Source of the DNA: an uncultured Clostridia bacterium
GTDB taxonomy: Bacteria; Bacillota; Clostridia; Oscillospirales; Oscillospiraceae
Direction: 5' to 3'
DNA length: 11,521 bases
Assembly: GCA_945910975.1 (NCBI GenBank)
Contig: CAMDZY010000043.1
Coordinates: forward strand, 1 to 11,521
In this document: one piece after another, positions 1-6,266 of the stretch
How positions within the stretch are numbered: position 1 is the stretch's first letter
Layout: every line of letters starts with the position of its first letter
Notes under the pieces: model-generated
The model's input: only the letters and a program-made list of their open reading frames with translations
What the model was told of the DNA's origin: nothing
Database searches by the model: none
Made by a program: the position numbers and the translations under genes

Positions 1-12
1 TTTTGAATATTG

Positions 13-57
13 GGGACTGCCGAGATTCCGGCAGTCCCACGGAAATCCGGGGATTTC
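13..57 (-). terminator. Paired hairpins after the cofactor operon (possible terminator)
   Basis: Two hairpins sit just downstream of the mog stop codon. The first pairs 13-22 with 29-38 (GGGACTGCCG against CGGCAGTCCC, 10 bp, 6-nt loop). The second pairs 42-48 with 51-57 (GAAATCC against GGATTTC). On the minus strand the strong stem is followed by CAATATTCAAAA and not by a U-tract, so this is not a textbook intrinsic terminator. It may act as a 3'-end stabiliser or a weak terminator, or a better signal may lie left of the window. Confidence 0.5.
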
Positions 58-66
58 ACGTATTGG

Positions 67-999
67 TTAACGGGCGCACTCTCCCGCTGTACCCTTTAAG
101 ATTTCCAGACCGTGTTGCAAGGCAGGCAGGATGCAATCCAAGCTCTCCTTTGCAGCCTTCGGACTGCCCGGCAGATTGACGATCAGCGTGCCGCCGCGAA
201 GGACGGAAGCGCCGCGGCTGAGCATGGCGCGGTTGGTAATCTGCATGGAATAGGCGCGGATAGCTTCGGCAATGCCGGGCGCATTGCGGGTTGCCACCGC
301 CATAGTCGCTTCCGGCGTCACATCGCGGGGCGAAAAGCCGGTTCCACCGGTTGTCAACACCAGATTGCACTGGCGGCTATCGCTCAGGCGAATCAATTCG
401 CGCTTGAGCGGCGCTTCCCCGTCCGGCAGCAACAGCTGTTCCACCACGTCATATCCGGCGTCCTTCAGCATCTGCACCAACAAGGGGCCGCTTTTGTCCT
501 CGCGCTCTCCCCTTGCGCCTTTGTCGCTCAACGTAACAACAGCGGCGCGCAGCGGCGCATTTTCATCCGGCGGCAGCATTTCCAGCGTATCCCCAACATG
601 GATCGTCCCGCCGTGTACGACCTTCGCAAATACGCCCTCGCGGGGCATAATGCAATCGCCGACCTTTTGAAAAATCTGGCAATGAGCATGGCACTCCTTG
701 CCGATTTGTGTCATTTCCAGCAAAACCTCTCCGCAGGTGAAGCGCGTGCCGACCGGCAGGTGGCGGAAATCAAAGCCTTCCACCACCAAATTTTCGCCAA
801 ATGCGCCGAATTCTACCTCCACGCCCTTGGCGCGAAAGGCTTCTATTTTTTCCAGTCCCAGCAAGGACACCTGCCGGTGCCACTTTCCCGCGTGTGCATC
901 GCCGATGATGCCCCAATCCTCTTGAAAGGTTGCCGCAGGAACCGTATATTTCTGCGTTCCTCGCTCGTCGCTGATGCAAATGGCATGAATCTTTCCCAT
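67..999 (-). CDS. MOSC domain-MogA fusion, molybdenum cofactor biosynthesis protein
   Basis: A 310-residue cytosolic protein made of two cofactor domains. Residues 1 to about 143 are a MOSC domain, with the conserved cysteine stretch GKECHAHCQIF (C103, C107), then C116 in GDCIMPREG. MOSC domains carry sulfur or bind Mo-pterin ligands. Residues about 150-305 are a MogA/MoaB-type domain, with LSDKG at 157-161, TTGGTGFSPRD at 216-226 and NLPGSP at 275-280. MogA adenylylates molybdopterin before metal insertion. The ATG at 999 has GGAGG 7 nt upstream, and that site lies inside the last codons of moaA. It is the last gene of the operon. The domain pairing suggests one chain both activates the pterin and handles its sulfur or metal ligand; that joint role is inference. 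The two-domain architecture is familiar from Clostridia, so I leave the gene symbol blank (the C-terminal half would be mogA). Confidence 0.9.
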   Translation of the reverse strand: MGKIHAICISDERGTQKYTVPAATFQEDWGIIGDAHAGKWHRQVSLLGLEKIEAFRAKGVEVEFGAFGENLVVEGFDFRHLPVGTRFTCGEVLLEMTQIGKECHAHCQIFQKVGDCIMPREGVFAKVVHGGTIHVGDTLEMLPPDENAPLRAAVVTLSDKGARGEREDKSGPLLVQMLKDAGYDVVEQLLLPDGEAPLKRELIRLSDSRQCNLVLTTGGTGFSPRDVTPEATMAVATRNAPGIAEAIRAYSMQITNRAMLSRGASVLRGGTLIVNLPGSPKAAKESLDCILPALQHGLEILKGTAGECAR

Positions 1000-1002
1000 G
1001 GT

Positions 1003-1962
1003 TTATCCTCCAATCTGCCACATGGGGCGTGTTTCCGGCATTCCGGCTGCAAAATGATGGTGCGCAGGCTTGCGCAAAATGGCATCCAGAATCGCTGTGC
1101 GGATTTCTTCATCCGTTGCGCCACCGCGCAGCAAGGCTCTTAAATCCAAGCCCGCATCGCTGCTCAGACACAGCTTTAAGTAACCTTCACTGGTCAGCCG
1201 GACGCGGTTGCATTGTCCACAGAAGCCATGACTGACAGCCGCAATCAAGCCGATGCTACCGCGCAAATTTGGCGCAGTATAATACTGTGCAGGGCCGAAG
1301 CCGCGCTTTTGCTCCGACGGGGTCAAATCCCACGTCCTGTGCAAAAGCTGCTCCAACTGCGGCATCGGGTAACCGGCAGTATTTTTGCCGCTGCCAATCG
1401 GCATCATTTCAATCAGGCGTACGTCAACCGGCCATTTCTCCGCCAGCTGCAACACCTGCAATAATTCATCCTCCGGCGTGGTGGCCAGCGGGACACAGTT
1501 AATTTTCACGCGAATCCCTGCCGCAACGGCCTGTTCCATTCCGGCAAGCACCTTGTCCAGGCAGTTAAAGCCGGTGATCTCCGCATAATGGGCAGGATGC
1601 AGGGTGTCAAGACTGATGTTGACGGCATCGATTCCCGCTGCCAAAAGGTCATTTAACTGTTCGGATAGGAGAACGCCGTTGGTGGTCAGCGTCACGTGCG
1701 CAATGCCGGGAATTTTTTTCAGTTCTCCGACAAGTGATGCACATCCCTTGCGTACCAAAGGCTCGCCGCCCGTCACTTTGATATTGCAAATGCCAAGCGA
1801 AGCCGCAATGCGGCACAGGCGCGTAATTTCCTCATAGCGCAGAATATCGCTGTGCCCTACCGCAGGAACGTCGTGCGGCATACAGTACCGGCAGCGCAGA
1901 TTGCATCTGTCCGTGATGGACAGGCGCAGATAATTGATCTCACGTCCCAAAGCATCCGTCAT
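1003..1962 (-). CDS. moaA: GTP 3',8-cyclase MoaA (radical SAM)
   Basis: A 319-residue radical SAM enzyme. It converts GTP to 3',8-cyclo-7,8-dihydro-GTP, the first step of molybdopterin synthesis; MoaC then completes cPMP. The N-terminal [4Fe-4S] motif is C20-x3-C24-x2-C27 (CNLRCRYC), followed by TGGEP around 64-68 for SAM binding. The second, substrate-binding cluster is C248-x2-C251-x13-C265 (CGQCNRVRLTSEGYLKLC). The chain ends in Gly318-Gly319, the conserved C-terminal GG that is needed for activity in MoaA. Length and all key residues are normal. The ATG at 1962 overlaps the moaC stop as ATGA, so translation is probably coupled to moaC. The two terminal glycine codons (GGA GGA) also form the Shine-Dalgarno sequence of the next gene. 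Confidence 0.96.
   Translation of the reverse strand: MTDALGREINYLRLSITDRCNLRCRYCMPHDVPAVGHSDILRYEEITRLCRIAASLGICNIKVTGGEPLVRKGCASLVGELKKIPGIAHVTLTTNGVLLSEQLNDLLAAGIDAVNISLDTLHPAHYAEITGFNCLDKVLAGMEQAVAAGIRVKINCVPLATTPEDELLQVLQLAEKWPVDVRLIEMMPIGSGKNTAGYPMPQLEQLLHRTWDLTPSEQKRGFGPAQYYTAPNLRGSIGLIAAVSHGFCGQCNRVRLTSEGYLKLCLSSDAGLDLRALLRGGATDEEIRTAILDAILRKPAHHHFAAGMPETRPMWQIGG
1007..1011 (-). promoter_or_regulatory. Ribosome binding site of the MOSC-mogA gene, embedded in the moaA stop region
   Basis: On the minus strand the sequence is ATT GGA GGA TAA AACC ATG-like: GGAGG ends 7 nt before the ATG at 999. The same bases encode the C-terminal Gly-Gly of MoaA, immediately before its TAA at 1003-1005. 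The site decides the downstream start. Confidence 0.8.
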
Positions 1963-2453
1963 AATTGCACCCCTCTGGGCGCGGCATTTTCGATGTGACC
2001 GCTCTTGCCGCCATCCTTTTGGCGCAAATAGACGTCCGTAATCGTCATTCCCTTATCCACGGCCTTGCACATATCGTAAATCGTTAGCAGCGCCGTGGTG
2101 CAGCCGGTCAGGGCTTCCATTTCCACACCGGTTTTTCCGGTACAGCGGACAGTGCAGGCCGCTTGAATGGCAAATTGCTCCGGCAGCAGCGTAAAATCGA
2201 CCGTAACCTTTGTGATCGGCAGCGGATGGCACAGAGGAATCAGCTCGGATGTGCGCTTGGCGCCCATAATTCCTGCCACGCGCGCCACACCCAACACGTC
2301 ACCCTTTTTCATATCGCCCGCCGAAACCATCCGATAGCACGTTGGACTGAGCAGAATTTTCCCGGCAGCCACAGCGCAGCGCACGGTTTCGTTCTTTTCC
2401 GACACATCCACCATAATGGCATTGCCCTGTGCATCAAAATGCGTCAGTTCCAT
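1959..2453 (-). CDS. moaC: Cyclic pyranopterin monophosphate synthase MoaC
   Basis: A 164-residue enzyme that turns the MoaA product into cyclic pyranopterin monophosphate. The family signatures are complete: MVDVSEKNETVRCAVA near the N-terminus, GIMGAKRTSELIPLCHPLP in the middle, VEMEALTGCTTALLTIYDMCKAVDK, and the C-terminal KDGGKSGHIE loop with the active-site lysine. I start it at the ATG at 2453, not at the in-frame TTG at 2471. The GGAAAGGG upstream of the ATG is a usable ribosome binding site, and the ATG falls 1 nt after the stop of the preceding gene. The longer form would only add MERAGK, which overlaps the upstream coding end. The stop codon overlaps the moaA start by 4 nt (ATGA). 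Confidence 0.95.
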   Translation of the reverse strand: MELTHFDAQGNAIMVDVSEKNETVRCAVAAGKILLSPTCYRMVSAGDMKKGDVLGVARVAGIMGAKRTSELIPLCHPLPITKVTVDFTLLPEQFAIQAACTVRCTGKTGVEMEALTGCTTALLTIYDMCKAVDKGMTITDVYLRQKDGGKSGHIENAAPRGVQL

Positions 2454-2454
2454 C

Positions 2455-3486
2455 TTACCAGCCCTTTCCAAAGCCGCAGTTGGGATAGTGGCATTCCGGG
2501 CAATTCAGGCAAAGTCCCCCCTGCCCCATCGCCGACAGATCCCGCGCCGTGACCGGAACATCTGCCATCAGCAGCGGAAGAATCAGGTCGAAAACTGTCC
2601 GCTTGGCGTACATCACACAGCCGGGCAGACCAATGACCGGCACATTCTCCTCTAAGTACGACACCAGCAGCATCGCACCCGGCAGAACCGGCGCGCCGTA
2701 GCTGACAATGCTTGCGCCGGTATTTTTGATGGCCAGCGGCGTCTTGTCGTCCGGGTCAACACTCATGCCGCCGGAGCAAAGAATCAAATCGGCGCCTTGC
2801 TTCCGAAATGCAAGGATATCGGCAGTAATTGCCGCCGGATCATCGCCGGGATAGGTATGCCCCAGCACCTCTGCGCCAAATTCCTGCACCTTGGCTTCCA
2901 GAACCGGCGTAAAGGTGTCTTTGATTAGACCTTTTTTGACTTCGCTTCCGGTCGCGACAATGCCGACCTTCTTATGGTGGAACGGCAGCAGCTGCAAAAT
3001 TGGCGTATCGCCCGCCAACTGCTGCGCCTGCTTCAGCCGATCCTCGTGAATCACCAGCGGAATTACGCGTGTTCCCGCCAGCTTGTCGCCCTTTTTCACG
3101 GGCAAATGGCCATGGCGGGTCGCAATCATCATATCGCCCAGCGAATTGATTGCCTGCAAGCGTGCGTTGTCCACCAGAAACAGGCCATCGATATTCGCTT
3201 TTACCTCAATTTTACCCTCTTTGATATCGGTCGGCAGCAAATTTTCGCTGTCACCGGCGCAAATTCGGTATAAAATTTCTGCACCCTCGTCCTCGTGCAG
3301 CATACCGGGCTGCTTTTCCCACACATACAGGGTTTCCTTGCCCATAGACAGCAAAACAGGGATGTCCTCCGGCTGCACAATGTGTCCCTTGCGGAACGCA
3401 GGACCCTTAAATTCGTCCTTGACAATTCGCGTCATGTCGTGACACAGGACGTGTCCAACCGCATCTTCGGTTCGGATCAGCTTCAT
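2455..3486 (-). CDS. MoeA-like molybdopterin-binding protein with C-terminal cysteine cluster
   Basis: A 343-residue cytosolic protein and first gene of the operon. The C-terminal half is a MoCF (MoeA/MogA/CinA-type) molybdopterin-binding fold: VGIVATGSEV at 174-183, then CSGGMSVDPDD at 237-247 in place of the usual TTGGVS motif, and IGLPGCVMYAKRTVFD around 285-300. The N-terminal part (about 1-165) resembles the MoeA N-terminal regions only loosely. It is shorter than typical MoeA (about 400 residues). The last 18 residues hold four cysteines, C326-x2-C329-x2-C332-x4-C337, which could bind a metal or an Fe-S cluster. ATG 3486 has AGGAGG about 7 nt upstream. By family and neighbours it should act in Mo or W insertion or cofactor sensing. 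Whether it replaces MoeA is inference, so no symbol is given. Confidence 0.85.
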   Translation of the reverse strand: MKLIRTEDAVGHVLCHDMTRIVKDEFKGPAFRKGHIVQPEDIPVLLSMGKETLYVWEKQPGMLHEDEGAEILYRICAGDSENLLPTDIKEGKIEVKANIDGLFLVDNARLQAINSLGDMMIATRHGHLPVKKGDKLAGTRVIPLVIHEDRLKQAQQLAGDTPILQLLPFHHKKVGIVATGSEVKKGLIKDTFTPVLEAKVQEFGAEVLGHTYPGDDPAAITADILAFRKQGADLILCSGGMSVDPDDKTPLAIKNTGASIVSYGAPVLPGAMLLVSYLEENVPVIGLPGCVMYAKRTVFDLILPLLMADVPVTARDLSAMGQGGLCLNCPECHYPNCGFGKGW

Positions 3487-3541
3487 TATTTTTTCCTCCT
3501 ACCCGACAAAATCGAATCAAATCAATAAATACCGTTATTTT

Positions 3542-3570
3542 ATTATAAAATACACGCCCACATTTGTCAA
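3542..3570 (-). promoter_or_regulatory. Perfect consensus sigma-A promoter of the molybdenum cofactor operon
   Basis: On the minus strand, TTGACA (3570-3565), a 17-nt spacer and TATAAT (3547-3542) match the housekeeping consensus in all 12 positions. Transcription should start near 3535, giving a leader of roughly 50 nt before the ATG at 3486. That is too short for the known Moco riboswitch class. The leader contains an AT-rich stretch with repeated GATT units (about 3508-3525) but no clear hairpin. Confidence 0.85.
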
Positions 3571-3608
3571 CCTTTTCTTTCTGTCCCGGCTACTTTCCCT
3601 TCACATAC

Positions 3609-3637
3609 TCGACAACGCCTGCATTTTGTGCTATACT
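3609..3637 (+). promoter_or_regulatory. Extended -10 sigma-A promoter of the GTPase-NYN gene
   Basis: TCGACA (3609-3614), a 17-nt spacer and TATACT (3632-3637), with TG at 3629-3630 one base before the -10, make an extended -10 promoter. Each hexamer has one mismatch. The start site should be near 3644-3645, only about 16 nt before the ATG at 3661. The 174-nt divergent gap 3487-3660 therefore holds two back-to-back promoters whose -35 boxes are 38 nt apart. It has no room for a tet(M)-style leader peptide or attenuator. Confidence 0.75.
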
Positions 3638-3648
3638 TAATAAAAATT

Positions 3649-3654
3649 GGAGGT
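3649..3654 (+). promoter_or_regulatory. Ribosome binding site fixing the start of the GTPase-NYN gene
   Basis: GGAGGT followed by a 6-nt spacer and the ATG at 3661. This excludes the in-frame GTG at 3628, which would lie upstream of the predicted transcription start and has no ribosome binding site. Confidence 0.85.
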
Positions 3655-3660
3655 ATTGCA

Positions 3661-6213
3661 ATGGGCGAACAGAGAAAAAATCTGAATGTTGGGCTGCTTG
3701 CCCATGTGGACGCAGGCAAAACCACCTTGTCCGAAGCGCTGCTGTATCTTGGCGGCAGCATTCGCAAACTGGGGCGGGTGGATCACCGCGATACATTTTT
3801 AGATACCAATCAGATGGAGCGTGAGCGCGGAATCACGATTTTTTCCAAGCAAGCAACATTACAGTATCAGTCATATTTGATTACATTGCTTGACACGCCG
3901 GGTCACTGCGATTTTTCCGCAGAAATGGAGCGCACCTTGCAGGTGCTGGACTGCGCGGTACTGGTGATCAGCGGCACGGACGGCGTGCAGGGGCATACGC
4001 TTACGCTCTGGCGGCTGCTACAGCGGTATCAGATTCCCACCTTGATTTTTGTGAACAAAATGGATCTGCCCACCGCAGGATATTCTGCACTTTTGCAGCA
4101 GCTGCGGCAGGAATTGTCGGAAAACTGCGTTGATTTCACCCTCCCTACGGCAGCGGAAAACTGCGCCATGTGCAGCGAATCGCTTTTAGAGGAATTTTTG
4201 GAATCCGGCAAGCTGGCTCCGGCGAATCTGGCGCGGGCAATCGGTCAGCGGCAGATTTTCCCCTGCTGGTTCGGCTCGGCTTTAAAGCTGGAAGGCGTGC
4301 AGGAGCTGCTGGATGGGCTGACGCAGTGGATTCCGGTTCCTGTATATGGGCAGGAATTTGCAGCCCGCGTCTATAAAATTGCGCGCGATGGGCAAGGGAA
4401 TCGGCTGACCTTTTTAAAGGTTCTCGGCGGCACGCTGCGCGTAAAGCAGCCCATTTCGGAGAATGAAAAAATCCAGCAAATCCGCCTATATTCCGGCGAA
4501 AAATTCACCACCGCAGAACAAGTATCGGCCGGAACCGTGTGTGCAGTAACCGGTCTGAGCCAAACGCGGCCGGGTCAGGGACTGGGCGCTGCCCCGGCGG
4601 GAGATTCCCCCTGTTTGCTGCCTGCACTGACCTATCAGGTAATTTTGGAGGATGCCACAAATCCTTCTGTCGCACTGAAAAAGTTGCAACAGCTGGAGGA
4701 GGAAGACCCGCAATTACACGTGGTCTGGAACGAGCAATTGTCGCAAATCCACATTCAGCTAATGGGTGAGGTGCAAATGGAAATTTTGCAGCGCATGATC
4801 GCAGATCGCTTGGGAATGCAGGTTTCCTTCGGGCAAGGCAGCGTGGTCTATTTGGAAACCATCGCCGCGCCGGTCATCGGGATTGGCCACTTTGAACCGC
4901 TGCGCCACTATGCAGAGGTACACTTGCTTCTGGAACCGGGCGAACCGGGCAGTGGGCTTTCCCTTGCAACGGCGTGCAGCACGGATTCATTGGCGTTGAA
5001 TTGGCAGCGCCTGATCCTCACCCATCTTGCCGAGCGAAGCCACCCCGGCGTACTGACCGGCTCCCCCATCACCGACATAAAAATCACCATTTTAAACGGA
5101 AAGGCGCACGTAAAGCACACCGAGGGCGGCGACTTCCGACAGGCGACTTATCGCGCGGTGCGGCAGGGGTTGCGCAGCGCACAAAGCATCCTGCTTGAAC
5201 CGTACTATGCGTTTCGGTTGGAAATTCCGCAAGCCTGTGTAGGACGCGCGATGACGGATTTGCAACGGCGCAATGCAGCATTGCAGCCTGTAGAGCCGCA
5301 TGGCGACAGCACTACATTGCAAGGCACCGCGCCGGTGCGAACCCTACAGGGCTATGCTGCCGAAGTTGCCGCATATTCTGGTGGTCGGGGCAGCTTGAGT
5401 TGTTCTGTAACAGGCTATGCGCCCTGTCAAAATCAAGCTGAGATTGTAGCGCAGATCGGTTACGACTGCGACCGTGATGTGTTGAACCCGGCGGACTCCG
5501 TCTTTTGCGGTCACGGAGCGGGGTATCTTGTGCCGTGGAACGAGGTTCCCGCTCACACGCACGTAGGCAGCGGCTTGCGCCTGACCCCCAGCGGCGAACC
5601 GGCGCAGCCTACAGTAGTGCGTCAAAATTCCGTCAGCCGCGGCAGCGCGGAGGAGGAGCGGGAATTGCAGGCCATCTTTGAACGCACCTACGGTGCTATC
5701 CGCCGCACGGATTTTTTGCCAAGACGCCAGCAGCCAGTTGCCGACACCGAGCAAATGCTGCAAATTATGCCGCCACAGGAGCAGTTTTTGCTTGTGGACG
5801 GCTACAACATGATTTTTGCATGGGATGAATTAAAGCGCATTGCAAAAGAGGACTTGGAACAGGCGCGGCAGGCACTGATCCACATTTTGTGCAACTATCA
5901 GGGCTTTCGCGGCGGCAACCTGATTTTGGTGTTTGACGCCTACAAGGTTTCCGGCGGCAAGGAAAAAATCGAAAAGCACAACGGCATCTACGTGGTCTAT
6001 ACCCGCGAGGCGCAGCTGGCGGACAACTACATTGAGCGTGTCACCAACCGACTTGACCGCCGCTATCAAATTCGCGTTGCAACCTCCGATGCATTGGAAC
6101 AAATCATCACCTTGGCGCACGGTGCGCTTCGAATTTCCGCGCAGAGCTTCCATCGCGAGGTTGTGGACACCAACAAAGAAATTGCCGACTTCCTGCGCAA
6201 GCTATCCTTGTAA
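3661..6213 (+). CDS. TetM-like ribosomal-protection GTPase fused to a Rae1/YacP-type NYN endonuclease domain
   Basis: An 850-residue cytosolic protein. Residues 1 to about 230 are an EF-G-type GTPase: AHVDAGKT at 14-21 (G1), T59 in RERGIT (G2), DTPGH at 78-82 (G3), NKMD at 132-135 (G4) and GSAL (G5). EF-G/TetM-like domains II-V follow to about 640, including KAHVKHTEGGDF at 481-492 (domain IV), LLEPYYAF from 511, and a C-terminal CGHGAGYLVPWNEV patch from 616. A linker containing ELQAIFERTYG leads to a NYN domain at about 709-845: LLVDGYNMIFAW with D713, LVFDAY with D759, D788 in ADNYIERV, and ATSDALEQ with D810. This matches the order and spacing of B. subtilis Rae1. TetM is about 640 residues, so the extra 200 are the fusion. 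The domain IV tip lacks the TetM YSPVS loop, so tetracycline resistance is doubtful. A translation-factor-guided mRNA nuclease or rescue factor is inference. The domain calls are secure. Confidence 0.9.
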   Translation: MGEQRKNLNVGLLAHVDAGKTTLSEALLYLGGSIRKLGRVDHRDTFLDTNQMERERGITIFSKQATLQYQSYLITLLDTPGHCDFSAEMERTLQVLDCAVLVISGTDGVQGHTLTLWRLLQRYQIPTLIFVNKMDLPTAGYSALLQQLRQELSENCVDFTLPTAAENCAMCSESLLEEFLESGKLAPANLARAIGQRQIFPCWFGSALKLEGVQELLDGLTQWIPVPVYGQEFAARVYKIARDGQGNRLTFLKVLGGTLRVKQPISENEKIQQIRLYSGEKFTTAEQVSAGTVCAVTGLSQTRPGQGLGAAPAGDSPCLLPALTYQVILEDATNPSVALKKLQQLEEEDPQLHVVWNEQLSQIHIQLMGEVQMEILQRMIADRLGMQVSFGQGSVVYLETIAAPVIGIGHFEPLRHYAEVHLLLEPGEPGSGLSLATACSTDSLALNWQRLILTHLAERSHPGVLTGSPITDIKITILNGKAHVKHTEGGDFRQATYRAVRQGLRSAQSILLEPYYAFRLEIPQACVGRAMTDLQRRNAALQPVEPHGDSTTLQGTAPVRTLQGYAAEVAAYSGGRGSLSCSVTGYAPCQNQAEIVAQIGYDCDRDVLNPADSVFCGHGAGYLVPWNEVPAHTHVGSGLRLTPSGEPAQPTVVRQNSVSRGSAEEERELQAIFERTYGAIRRTDFLPRRQQPVADTEQMLQIMPPQEQFLLVDGYNMIFAWDELKRIAKEDLEQARQALIHILCNYQGFRGGNLILVFDAYKVSGGKEKIEKHNGIYVVYTREAQLADNYIERVTNRLDRRYQIRVATSDALEQIITLAHGALRISAQSFHREVVDTNKEIADFLRKLSL

Positions 6214-6225
6214 TACCTTTAAAAA

Positions 6226-6262
6226 ATCGCATCCGGATATAACTTCCGGATGCGATCTTTTT
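6226..6262. terminator. Bidirectional intrinsic terminator between the GTPase-NYN gene and livF
   Basis: A perfect 12-bp stem (6226-6237 with 6245-6256, ATCGCATCCGGA against its complement) has a 7-nt loop. It is followed by CTTTTT on the plus strand, and its left arm begins within an A-run (6221-6226) that reads as U on the minus strand. It lies 12 nt after one stop codon (6213) and 10 nt after the other (6267), so it can end both convergent transcripts. Confidence 0.9.
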
Positions 6263-6266
6263 ATCG

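Noticed and set aside
112..1143. 343-codon open frame on the plus strand opposite the MOSC-mogA and moaA genes
   Set aside because: It is antisense to two clear genes, has no ribosome binding site, and its product is low in recognisable motifs; a codon-bias shadow.
3487..3541. Moco riboswitch in the cofactor operon leader
   Set aside because: The leader is about 50 nt with no multi-stem structure, far too small for that riboswitch class.
3628..3660. GTG start giving an 861-residue GTPase-NYN protein
   Set aside because: The GTG overlaps the -10 promoter region and precedes the predicted transcription start; the ATG at 3661 has GGAGGT at ideal spacing.
3661..6213. Tetracycline resistance determinant
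   Set aside because: Homology to TetM is real, but the tip loop of domain IV is different, there is no attenuator leader, and a nuclease domain is fused; a resistance label is not supported.
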